Shown here: positions 43,132 through 50,631 of the stretch, in pieces
How the letters are laid out: every line of letters starts with the position of its first letter
How positions within the stretch are numbered: position 1 is the first letter of the stretch
Origin: Chloroflexota bacterium
GTDB taxonomy: Bacteria; Chloroflexota; Anaerolineae; Anaerolineales; Villigracilaceae
DNA: 50,631 nucleotides
Direction of reading: 5' to 3'
Assembly (NCBI GenBank): GCA_016219545.1
Contig: JACRMH010000014.1
Coordinates: forward strand, 1 to 50,631
Made by a program: the position numbers and the translations under genes
The notes under the pieces: generated by a model
The model's database searches: none
What the model was told of the DNA's origin: nothing
Seen by the model: the letters and a program-made list of their open reading frames with translations, nothing else

Positions 43132-44982
43132 TTAGGGTTGAATTACCGTTTGGATCTCATAAATAAATGGGCGCTGATCGGGTTTGGACATTATGGCACA
43201 GCCGCTTATTATGGAATTATCGGGGATATTCAGTTCGTCAAGCGGGACTTTGAAATAACGGTAGGCTCGTTTGAAATTATCGTTGGCCGCAAAAAACCGG
43301 AATCCTGAAGAATCGGCATTTTCAATTATTTTATTAAATACAGCCTTGTCAGATTTATCGGTCATGCTGGAATTGAATTTGAAGTCATTCAGGCAAAGTT
43401 CAGGGGCAATTCCACAGGCATGGTTACCGCTCGCGATCAAATCAATATAGGCACCAGGATTAATGGTAGTGACAAAAGGGGTCTCCCCAGCCGGGCAGAC
43501 TGGAATTGAAACCATGGGGGGCTTTGAAACATTGATGAGTACCGCGGGGATTATTAAGGAAAGGATGACCACCACCCCGGCAAGCGGACGAGTCCAATTC
43601 GTGAGGTGAGTAACATCTTCGTCCGAGTTTTGTTTAGATAAAACTTCACTGATCGCAACAACTAATGGTAACAAATAAAAAGGCATCGTGCTTGCGTAGA
43701 AACGGTTCCCACCATCAATTGGAGGAAGGAATGGGATGGAAAGAAAGATCCCCAAAAAACCGGCAATGGACAGGATATGAAGGTTCTTTTTCCATGTTTT
43801 AAACGACAGAAAAATTCCCAAGAATAACAACAAAGTAACAGACAGCCATAATAGAATGTCAACGAGACTCATATGTCCGTCGTTAGGGTGAAAGGCAAAA
43901 ACTCCAATGTTAGGTAAAAAGAAATCTCGATAAGCTTTGGCAGAACCGATAAAAAAACTAAGGGGGTGATCTAAAAAGACCCGCCAAGCTTGTTGAAGTA
44001 CTGAGGCCTCATCTAATGACTTCAGTGATGTTGCGGCATACGTATAACCGTTGCCGCCGGTGACTTGTCCATAGATCATGGGCGCAAAAGTCCCAAATGA
44101 AATCACGTTCGGTTGTACTATCAACCGGGTATAAAGTACGTTAATGATCAAAAAGCTTAGGAGGAAAATGCCTCCTGTAATAACCACGTGTGCAAAAGAA
44201 AATTTCTTTTTCCCTCGAAACACCCATCCGGCCAATAATGCCAGCATGGGGAAAATAAAAAAAGCTCCGGCCCTTGCGCTGACCGCTATCAATAGAACAA
44301 AGATTCCCAGGAAGAAGTCCCATACCTTTTGTGACTTGACCGAGCTAAGGATCAAAATAAAACTTATACAGCCTGTCAACAGTCCCATTGGCTCCGTGTA
44401 CAAGGTTCCAATAAGGGGTTGGATGTAAATGAACAGGAGAGTCATGTACAGAGAAACAACAAACGGATTGTAAATTTTATTCAACAAGTAGGCCGATATA
44501 AAACAGGACAATCCCAACAATCCAGTGATGAAAGCGATTGCCCATTTAAGATTTAGACCAGTCATCCACAGAATTGATGAAAGGAAACCGGGGAATAGCG
44601 GACGATATGCCGCCTGCCGAGTAGATTCAGATAACAAATTCCCCGAAAGAATTAAATGCGCCCCGTTGTAGTAACGTAATGCATCTCTTGATGGGACGAT
44701 CCCCCCGATTATCTTATCATCAGAATATCCTGAAGTCCAAAGAAAGGAGAGAACCAACCCGAAGACCAGCATGGTGATGCAAGCGCCGATTAACCATTGG
44801 AATTCGCCGGCAGACCGAAAGCTCAAATAGTAGATTATCAAAAGAAAGATGAATAATATTGGGGAGTAGAATGCAAAAAAACGAGTTATAGAATAGGGTA
44901 TCTTAAGGAGGAGGACAGATATAAAAACCAGTAAAGGAATCAGCCCTGAAAGTAAATTCTTGATTTGCCTTTGATTCGCCAT
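43132..44982 (-). CDS. Polytopic GT-C-type membrane glycosyltransferase candidate
   Basis: 616 aa from the ATG at 44982 (MANQRQIKNLL); an upstream TTG at 45006 is less likely. About 11-12 hydrophobic segments cover residues 10-470, with the first outside loop (about 80-125) containing DALRYYNGAHLILSGNL and YRPLFPGFLSS. An early acidic residue in a loop followed by RP-rich helix ends is what GT39/PMT-like dolichol- or polyprenyl-sugar-dependent transferases show. The soluble C-terminal end (about 480-616) is beta-rich and has six Cys. The donor and acceptor are unknown. Confidence 0.72.
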   Translation of the reverse strand: MANQRQIKNLLSGLIPLLVFISVLLLKIPYSITRFFAFYSPILFIFLLIIYYLSFRSAGEFQWLIGACITMLVFGLVLSFLWTSGYSDDKIIGGIVPSRDALRYYNGAHLILSGNLLSESTRQAAYRPLFPGFLSSILWMTGLNLKWAIAFITGLLGLSCFISAYLLNKIYNPFVVSLYMTLLFIYIQPLIGTLYTEPMGLLTGCISFILILSSVKSQKVWDFFLGIFVLLIAVSARAGAFFIFPMLALLAGWVFRGKKKFSFAHVVITGGIFLLSFLIINVLYTRLIVQPNVISFGTFAPMIYGQVTGGNGYTYAATSLKSLDEASVLQQAWRVFLDHPLSFFIGSAKAYRDFFLPNIGVFAFHPNDGHMSLVDILLWLSVTLLLFLGIFLSFKTWKKNLHILSIAGFLGIFLSIPFLPPIDGGNRFYASTMPFYLLPLVVAISEVLSKQNSDEDVTHLTNWTRPLAGVVVILSLIIPAVLINVSKPPMVSIPVCPAGETPFVTTINPGAYIDLIASGNHACGIAPELCLNDFKFNSSMTDKSDKAVFNKIIENADSSGFRFFAANDNFKRAYRYFKVPLDELNIPDNSIISGCAIMSKPDQRPFIYEIQTVIQP

Positions 44983-45021
44983 AAAACTATTCCCTATCCC
45001 AAACAATAAACAACCAAAGGT

Positions 45022-45588
45022 TTAGGTTGTTCGCTGCTTGCGTTGTGAAAGCCACCACGCAAGCAGGACAAAAAAGACAATGAGCAGGGTGCCCATCATT
45101 AAAGGCAAGATCAGTGAAAGAATGGAAACACCTGTTGCGGCAACATCCTCCGCAATGCTGACCGGGATGTTGCCTGTGCCTCCTGTTGTGGCCGTCACCA
45201 CAGGGCGGACCGCCACTGATTTGACGGCGTGCACACTTCCAGCCACAAGCAGTCCACATGCCAAGGCAAAGACCAGATGTATGTCGCTGAAAACCTTTGC
45301 GCTTGCAGCAAAGACAATCGCGCCCGCCGCAGGACGGACAAAGGTCTGAATCAGATCGTTGATGTGATTGACCGCCGGGATTTTATCCGCAAGCATTTCA
45401 ATTATGACAAGCACACCCAGCAAAATGAGTATCCAGGGATTGGCGATCAAGTCCCAAGGCTGATTGAGAGTGAGCGTATTGGGAAAATAATGTGCAATCA
45501 CGCCCACCACCAACAAGGGGATATATGCATTCAATCCCGCGCTGGCGGAAAGTCCGAATGCAGAGAAGATACCAAGTAACATTTCCAT
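45022..45588 (-). CDS. DUF4126 membrane protein
   Basis: 188 aa; GGAGAAATAAT before the ATG. The start MEMLLGIFSAFGLSASAGLNAYIPLLVVG, of which SASAGLNAYIPLL is the family signature, is followed by IEMLADKIPAVNHINDLI (about 62-79) and RPAAGAIVFAA. Four or five membrane helices. The family has no established function. It lies between the GT-C-like gene (15 bp) and a DUF2085 gene (20 bp) on the same strand, so all may be one transcript. Confidence 0.9.
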   Translation of the reverse strand: MEMLLGIFSAFGLSASAGLNAYIPLLVVGVIAHYFPNTLTLNQPWDLIANPWILILLGVLVIIEMLADKIPAVNHINDLIQTFVRPAAGAIVFAASAKVFSDIHLVFALACGLLVAGSVHAVKSVAVRPVVTATTGGTGNIPVSIAEDVAATGVSILSLILPLMMGTLLIVFFVLLAWWLSQRKQRTT

Positions 45589-45608
45589 ATTATTTCTCCG
45601 TTAAGGTT

Positions 45609-46457
45609 CTATCCCGACAATCCGGGAAATCCATTCCATGTGCCTGTAAGGTTTAATCGGAACAGGTCAATACTAAGGATCATAAGCAGGGCAACGGTCA
45701 GGCCTGCCAGAAAAGGAAACCAAAGTTGGCGTGGATGGTCGAAGGCGCTATCCTGCCGCATAATCATGATCCACAACATGGAAAACACGATCACAAGCAA
45801 GGCTAATGTCCCTAGTGAGCTGAGATAGGCTATGGGATATAAGACAATGGGACTTTCTATCAGGATCAGCAAGTTAACCATAATGGTCGCCCCGATCAAA
45901 ACGCCGAAGGATTTCCATTCAAGTGCGGGGCGGTCATCCAAGTGACGCCAAAGAGTCTGGTTCATAATCGGATATAGAACCACTGCGAGCGCAATTCCCA
46001 TGCCGCTGCCAGTGAAGAGACGTAATATATTATTGGGAACATAAAGATTTGGGATCTGATCGAGTACACCGGGCGACGTGCTCTTGAGGAGATATAAATA
46101 AGAATTGGACCCATCAATACCAAAGGCTATGAAGAATAAAACAAGCATGGCAATGATCCCGCGTGATGGAAGTTTACTGCGCTTTCCTCCTACAAATATT
46201 TGAAATATAAGAGCCAGCCCCGCCGCATAGAACTCCCCCGTACAGCGCGCGCATAGTGGTAGTTGACGGTCGCCGATGTGAAAGGAACGTGCACCAATAC
46301 GATGGCAAACTGCGTAACCGACCGCATCCAATTTGCCAAGTGCACCTTCGGGTGAAATATACATCCATGCTGCTAAAGCAAGGATCGCTGCAATCGGCAC
46401 AAACCATTTTAGAATTGTTTGAAAGCGTGATGTGTGATTTGTATTCATCCTGCCCAT
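45609..46457 (-). CDS. DUF2085 membrane protein
   Basis: 282 aa (the ATG at 46448 is an alternative start, M4). Seven or so membrane helices. The family signature is AVCHRIGARSFHIGDRQLPL then CARCTGEF (about 48-77), with Cys and His that could bind a metal. Function unknown in the family. It is read together with the DUF4126 gene downstream; a strong GC-rich hairpin lies between it and the HD-domain gene. Confidence 0.9.
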   Translation of the reverse strand: MGRMNTNHTSRFQTILKWFVPIAAILALAAWMYISPEGALGKLDAVGYAVCHRIGARSFHIGDRQLPLCARCTGEFYAAGLALIFQIFVGGKRSKLPSRGIIAMLVLFFIAFGIDGSNSYLYLLKSTSPGVLDQIPNLYVPNNILRLFTGSGMGIALAVVLYPIMNQTLWRHLDDRPALEWKSFGVLIGATIMVNLLILIESPIVLYPIAYLSSLGTLALLVIVFSMLWIMIMRQDSAFDHPRQLWFPFLAGLTVALLMILSIDLFRLNLTGTWNGFPGLSG

Positions 46458-46511
46458 TATATGATTAAAGTATGGTTTTGACGGCTATCACGGTAATTGG
46501 GAATCGCCGTG

Positions 46512-46542
46512 AAGTAGGGGCGGGGTTATCCCGCCCCTACTT
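46512..46542. repeat. GC-rich intergenic hairpin
   Basis: aagtaggggcggg / cccgcccctactt, 13-bp stem with a 5-nt loop, right after the stop of the HD-domain gene (46541) and overlapping it by 2 bp. No U tract. Confidence 0.75.
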
Positions 46543-47392
46543 ACACCTGTGAATCATGTTCCGCATCAAAGACATGCGAATGCATATTAGCAACCCACTG
46601 CTTTCCATCCTCGGTCAGGCGCAGATAGGTCAATGCGTCTTGAATAAGTGGGCTGACATCGTCCCAATAGAATGCGGCATATTTCCTGCGGATATCATTC
46701 GGGGTCTTATAGCCGAATTTTTCATTCAAGCCAAGTTCCTGAAATTCGTAAAACAAAGCTGGAGACTTTCGCAAATAATCAGGGTCACCTAATTGGCCGA
46801 TAAAATCTGCGGCACGCACCAGCCCGGCAAATCCTTTTGTGTCTTTATAGAATTCATCTGGAGGAGAAGGGAAGCGTGTCATCTCAATATAGGATGCGAC
46901 TAAATCCACATCCGTTTGTTTCGTGAGGTCATGAAGCAGGGGATTCCCAAAACGCTCCCTCACGAATAATTTACTGCGATCCACATGATATGGAGTCAGG
47001 GCAACGTCGGTACCTTCTGGTGAAATGAAGACCATTCCATCCCCCACACCCGTTGCAAATGTATCTTTTGTATCATTTTTGCAGATACCCTTTACATACC
47101 CAATATCATGACACAAAACCGCGATCATAAAGTGCATCCAATCGCGCGGCGTGACGCCGCCCTCGCGCAGATGTTTCCCTTCAATGATAGCCTGCCCCGC
47201 CAGCGCCACCATGATCGTATGGTCAATGTCATGATAGAGCGCATCCGAGTTGGCAATATTTTCCAGTGCCAGCCTCCCGCACCACGCAACAATGCGCCCG
47301 TAGTCGGTGTCTATTTCGCCGTACGTGCGCTGATATACTGTCCGCAATTGCTCAACGAACATGTCTATGGTAAGTTCCTGCCAATTGATCAT
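46541..47392 (-). CDS. HD-domain metal-dependent phosphohydrolase
   Basis: 283 aa. HD-domain ligands: YHDIDHT (His53-Asp54, His57 area), then LCHDIGYVKG (His-Asp pair at about 93-94) and a conserved Asp in RAADFIGQLGD (about 195). The region in between is helical. The family cleaves phosphodiester or phosphomonoester bonds of nucleotides or second messengers; the substrate is not evident. It is divergent from the 47478 gene (85 bp shared upstream region). Confidence 0.88.
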   Translation of the reverse strand: MINWQELTIDMFVEQLRTVYQRTYGEIDTDYGRIVAWCGRLALENIANSDALYHDIDHTIMVALAGQAIIEGKHLREGGVTPRDWMHFMIAVLCHDIGYVKGICKNDTKDTFATGVGDGMVFISPEGTDVALTPYHVDRSKLFVRERFGNPLLHDLTKQTDVDLVASYIEMTRFPSPPDEFYKDTKGFAGLVRAADFIGQLGDPDYLRKSPALFYEFQELGLNEKFGYKTPNDIRRKYAAFYWDDVSPLIQDALTYLRLTEDGKQWVANMHSHVFDAEHDSQV

Positions 47393-47477
47393 TTGCTCAC
47401 CTCAATACAGTAAAATGAATGAACTGTAAAAGTGTATCAGATAGTTGACCAATTCTAAGAAAGGAAATCATTTTAAT

Positions 47478-47780
47478 ATGACAACTTCACGGGCGTTTCT
47501 TAAAGGTTTTTTGGTCGGACTCTTTGTCATGATCCTCATTAATATCCTAGCCGCGCATCTTCTCTCTGACTGTGGGCTGCCGGCAATACTAGGTGCATCT
47601 CCCTGCGCCGACGATATTGTGCGCGCCGGCTTCCCGCTGGTATTCTTTGAACAAGGCGGATTCGCATTTCGAAGTATTTTCAACCTGCCTTATCTTTTAC
47701 TGGATATTCTTTTTGGAATAGGTCTTGCGGTGCTCAGTGGTTTTTCCGCCCAGGGACTTTCAAGCCGTCGAAATAAATAA
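47478..47780 (+). CDS. Small membrane protein upstream of miaA
   Basis: 100 aa from the ATG at 47478 (aagaaaggaaatc about 10 bp before). Two hydrophobic segments (about 8-28 and 66-88), with an outside-looking loop CGLPAILGASPCADDIVRAG holding two Cys that could pair. Its stop codon is followed directly by the miaA ATG (no gap), so the two are co-translated. I do not recognise the family. Confidence 0.78.
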   Translation: MTTSRAFLKGFLVGLFVMILINILAAHLLSDCGLPAILGASPCADDIVRAGFPLVFFEQGGFAFRSIFNLPYLLLDILFGIGLAVLSGFSAQGLSSRRNK

Positions 47781-48707
47781 ATGCCATCAAAACCTCCCCT
47801 TATCCTTATCGTCGGTCCGACCGCGGTTGGCAAAACGGAACTCGCCATTCAACTTGCAGAAAGACTCAACGGCGAAATCATCTCTGCAGATTCGCGCCTC
47901 TTCTATCGAGGCATGAATATTGGCACAGCCAAGCCTTCCCGCGAAGAGCAAGCTCGGATTCCCCATTATCTAATTGACATCGTGAATCCAGATGAAACAT
48001 TAAGTCTGGCTGTCTTTCAGGAAAAAGCAACGCATCTTATTACAGATATTCATTCACGCGGAAAACTCCCCTTCTTGGTCGGCGGTACAGGACAATATAT
48101 CCGCGCGGTGACACAAGGCTGGACTCCGCCGGAAGTTGTGGCAGATGAACGAATGCGTGGCGTACTGGAAAAGCTGACTGAGGAAAGAAGCTCAGAGTGG
48201 CTACACGCCAGCTTGAACCTACTTGATCCTGAGTCGGCGGGGAAGATCGATGTTCGCAATGTGAGAAGAACGATTCGTGCACTGGAAGTCATTTTGACAA
48301 CGGGTAGAAAATTTTCTGAGCAACGCGGACAGGTTGAATCCCCCTATAAACTAATTACTATTGGCTTAACTCGTCCGAGGACTGAGTTGTATCAACGAGT
48401 AGATGAACGGATTAACCTCATGTTTGAAAATGGACTTGTGAACGAGGTTAACGATTTACTTGAAAAAGGATACTCCCCTACTTTGCCGAGCATGTCTGCC
48501 ATCGGGTATCGGGAATGTGTCAGCGTGGCGAAAGGCTTATTGACCGAAGAGCAGGCCAAAGCGGAGATGAGGCGCGTGACGCGGGTCTTTGTCCGCAGGC
48601 AGGCAAACTGGTTCAAGGAATCCGATCCAAATATTAGGTGGTTCCCGGTCAAAGATGGCGTGCTCGAAGAAACTGAAAAATTCATTCGGCAATTGGTTGA
48701 CTTTTGA
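47781..48707 (+). CDS. miaA: tRNA dimethylallyltransferase
   Basis: 308 aa. P-loop LIVGPTAVGKTELA (about 7-20), ISADSRLFYRGMNIGTAKPS (about 34-53), HYLIDIV and FLVGGTGQYIRAVTQGW (about 97-113), and RLVNEV-like and AIGYRE motifs (about 230-250). The cytoplasmic enzyme puts a dimethylallyl group on A37 of tRNAs that read codons starting with U. Starts directly after the TAA of the small membrane protein gene. The length is normal and the DSR/TAKPS motifs are intact. Confidence 0.97.
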   Translation: MPSKPPLILIVGPTAVGKTELAIQLAERLNGEIISADSRLFYRGMNIGTAKPSREEQARIPHYLIDIVNPDETLSLAVFQEKATHLITDIHSRGKLPFLVGGTGQYIRAVTQGWTPPEVVADERMRGVLEKLTEERSSEWLHASLNLLDPESAGKIDVRNVRRTIRALEVILTTGRKFSEQRGQVESPYKLITIGLTRPRTELYQRVDERINLMFENGLVNEVNDLLEKGYSPTLPSMSAIGYRECVSVAKGLLTEEQAKAEMRRVTRVFVRRQANWFKESDPNIRWFPVKDGVLEETEKFIRQLVDF

Positions 48708-48755
48708 TTCTTGATTGTATATACTAACATGTATACCCTAAAGGAGGAGTACCCT

Positions 48756-50453
48756 ATGAGCAACCGTCCGTGGCTGGCACATTATGACAAAGGTGTGCCG
48801 CAAACAATTGAGTACCCGAAAGTGCCTTTGTTTCATTTTTTGGAAGAAGCCGCTCGCAAGTATCCTGACCGTGCCTGTACGATATTTAAGGGCGCGGTCA
48901 TTTCTTATCGCGAGATGAACGAGCAGTCCGATCACATGGCGGCGGCTCTGGTGGAGATGGGCGTGAAGAAGGGTGATCGGGTGGGAATTTTCATGCCGAA
49001 CATACCGCAATTCGTGATCGTGTATTTCGGAATTCTTAAAGCTGGCGGAGTGGTGGTTGCTGTCAACCCCACCTATCCTGTTGATGAGATCATCATGCCG
49101 GTGAACGATGCGAATATCGAGATCATGTTCACAATGAGTCGTTTTTACGGAAAGGTAAAGGCGGCAAGAGAACGATCGAAACTTAAGCACATCATTGTCA
49201 CCAATATCAAAGAAACCCTGCCTCCTGTTCTCCGTTTGCTGTTCACACTGGTCAAAGAGAAAAAAGAAGGCGACCGCGTGGATACGCTTGCAAGCGGCGA
49301 TTTTTGGATGAAAGACCTCCTCCTTAAACATGCGAACTCACCGAAACCCAAAGTGGACATAACACCTGATGACACCGCGCTCTTCCAATATTCCGGTGGA
49401 ACGACAGGCGTGCCGAAAGGCGCAGTGGCCATGCACCGCAATGTGGTGGCAAATACTTTGCAAATCAAAAACTGGATGACGAATCTGAATGAAGGAAATG
49501 AAGTGGTATTGATGGGCATTCCGCTTTTCCATGTATATGGTATGGTGGCAGGAATGAACTTTGCGATGGCGGGCGGCGCAAGCATGGTGATGGTGCCGAA
49601 CGCGCGTGACCTGAAGGATGTGCTGGATAACATCACCAAATTTAAGGCAACCATTTTCCCAGGCGTGCCAACCCTCTACAACGCCATCAATAATCATCCC
49701 GATGTGAAATCCGGCAAATATAATCTTTCATCTATCAAGGCTTGTCTCTCCGGGTCAGCGCCTTTGATGCGCGAGACCAAGGAAGAATTTGAGAGACTTA
49801 GTGGAGGCAAGTTGTTTGAAGGCTATGGTCTTTCAGAAGCGCCAACTGCAACGCACTGCAACCCACTCGCTGGAGAGAATAAGACCGGCTCCATCGGAAT
49901 GCCCCTGCCTGATGTGGATGTCAAGATCATCAGTCTTGATGATGGTGAAACCGAAATGGCCCAAGGCGAGATCGGCGAAGTTATTGTCAATGGCCCGCAG
50001 GTGATGAAGGGTTATCACAACATGCCCACTGAAACAGCCAACAGTCTGCGCCAGATGAAAGACGGCAAGACCTGGTTGTTCACCGGTGACATTGCCCGCA
50101 TGGATGAAGACGGTTACTTCTATATTGTTGACCGCAAGAAGGAACTCATCAAGCCCGGTGGATTCCAAGTCTGGCCGCGTGAAGTGGAAGAAGCCATCAT
50201 GAGTCACCCCAAAGTATTGGAAGCGGGCGTCGGCGGCATCCCCGACCCACAACGCGGCGAGACCGTCAAAGCGTGGATCGTGGTGAAACCCGGTGAGACG
50301 TTAACCGAGGCCGAACTCAAAGCTTTCTGCAAGGAACATCTTGCTCCATATAAAGTGCCCACCCACTATGAATTCCGCACTGAATTGCCCAAGACCACGG
50401 TTGGAAAGATCCTGCGCCGTGAATTGGTGAGACAGCATAAGGAAGGGAAATAA
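48756..50453 (+). CDS. Long-chain fatty-acid--CoA ligase (AMP-forming)
   Basis: 565 aa from the ATG at 48756 (AAAGGAGGAG 7 bp before). P-loop-like YSGGTTGVPKGA (about 211-222), GYGLSEAPTATH (356-367), TGDIARMDEDGYFYIVDRKKELIKPGG (about 445-469, given by position) and the C-terminal Lys in KTTVGKILRR (about 551). The enzyme activates fatty acids with ATP and CoA for beta-oxidation or lipid synthesis. It lies 48 bp after miaA but has its own strong ribosome site. No substrate-specific feature can be read. Confidence 0.95.
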   Translation: MSNRPWLAHYDKGVPQTIEYPKVPLFHFLEEAARKYPDRACTIFKGAVISYREMNEQSDHMAAALVEMGVKKGDRVGIFMPNIPQFVIVYFGILKAGGVVVAVNPTYPVDEIIMPVNDANIEIMFTMSRFYGKVKAARERSKLKHIIVTNIKETLPPVLRLLFTLVKEKKEGDRVDTLASGDFWMKDLLLKHANSPKPKVDITPDDTALFQYSGGTTGVPKGAVAMHRNVVANTLQIKNWMTNLNEGNEVVLMGIPLFHVYGMVAGMNFAMAGGASMVMVPNARDLKDVLDNITKFKATIFPGVPTLYNAINNHPDVKSGKYNLSSIKACLSGSAPLMRETKEEFERLSGGKLFEGYGLSEAPTATHCNPLAGENKTGSIGMPLPDVDVKIISLDDGETEMAQGEIGEVIVNGPQVMKGYHNMPTETANSLRQMKDGKTWLFTGDIARMDEDGYFYIVDRKKELIKPGGFQVWPREVEEAIMSHPKVLEAGVGGIPDPQRGETVKAWIVVKPGETLTEAELKAFCKEHLAPYKVPTHYEFRTELPKTTVGKILRRELVRQHKEGK

Positions 50454-50580
50454 GGGGCGTGAGAAGTAACTAGGTAAGAAGTAACGGACAAAAACATGAA
50501 GCACCCCGAATCTCATAAAAAGGAGAGGAAGGGGGGCGGATGAGAAAGCCAAAGAAGACTGAGAGCGAGACGTAAACGAT

Positions 50581-50612
50581 AAAGCGGAGCTGGAGTATCC
50601 CGGCTCCGCTTT
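50581..50612 (+). terminator. Possible terminator after the acyl-CoA ligase gene
   Basis: aaagcggagc / gctccgcttt, 10-bp stem with a 12-nt loop, ending in CTTT. The U tract is short. It lies 128 bp after the stop codon; nothing else is seen between 50454 and 50631. Confidence 0.5.
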
Positions 50613-50631
50613 CCCGTTCGGTGACAAAAGG

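Overview
The window looks like a chromosomal piece of a Chloroflexota bacterium of the Anaerolineae type. This is inferred from gene content and style, not from a marker gene: giant secreted proteins with Thr/Pro linkers, many lipoproteins with PT-rich linkers after the lipobox, a Trp T-box, DUF4349/DUF4126/DUF2085 proteins, and intergenic repeats of the 'cgttgcgag...gaagcaatctcc' kind. There is no rRNA, CRISPR array, prophage or transposase.

Left part (70-19844, all minus strand): four very large secreted proteins in a row, each its own transcription unit, three of them followed by a recognisable terminator. Their N-terminal parts differ: an M4 metalloprotease carrying a beta-helix and a propeller; three RCC1 propellers; a parallel beta-helix; delta-60 repeats plus a beta-helix. 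All four end in the same ~330-residue triple Ig-like tail and the same seven residues. Each has a CRP/FNR-like half-palindrome 73-130 bp before its start codon, about 30-33 bp upstream of a plausible -10. They look like a co-regulated surface-protein set sharing one C-terminal module.

20021-24791 (minus): a Fur-family regulator, then a CbiM(N)-CbiQ-CbiO energy-coupling-factor transporter for Co/Ni, and two lipoproteins. A decayed copy of the cbiO 3' end lies on the far side of the NBR1-Ig lipoprotein gene.

24843-26933 (plus): a consensus promoter, a complete Trp-type T-box leader, an unrecognised 49-aa ORF and a TrpB2-type tryptophan synthase beta subunit. Then come a DUF4349 lipoprotein gene broken by a single in-frame TAA, an AAC(3)-family acetyltransferase coupled to an enoyl-CoA hydratase, and two AT-rich membrane-protein genes with integron attC-like sequences at their 3' ends, next to tRNA-Val.

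32452-40740: a short unknown gene, folP, a TPR/zinc-ribbon protein, then a tail-to-tail restriction-modification pair (PLD-type nuclease and adenine-type methyltransferase) with AT-rich composition. Next is a class A penicillin-binding-protein homologue whose catalytic residues are largely replaced.

40856-50453: an ABC-2 exporter with a coupled PLDc_N mini-protein, a 57-aa Cys-rich membrane peptide, a GT-C-like membrane protein, DUF4126, DUF2085 and HD-domain proteins, then (plus) a small membrane protein, miaA and a long-chain acyl-CoA ligase.
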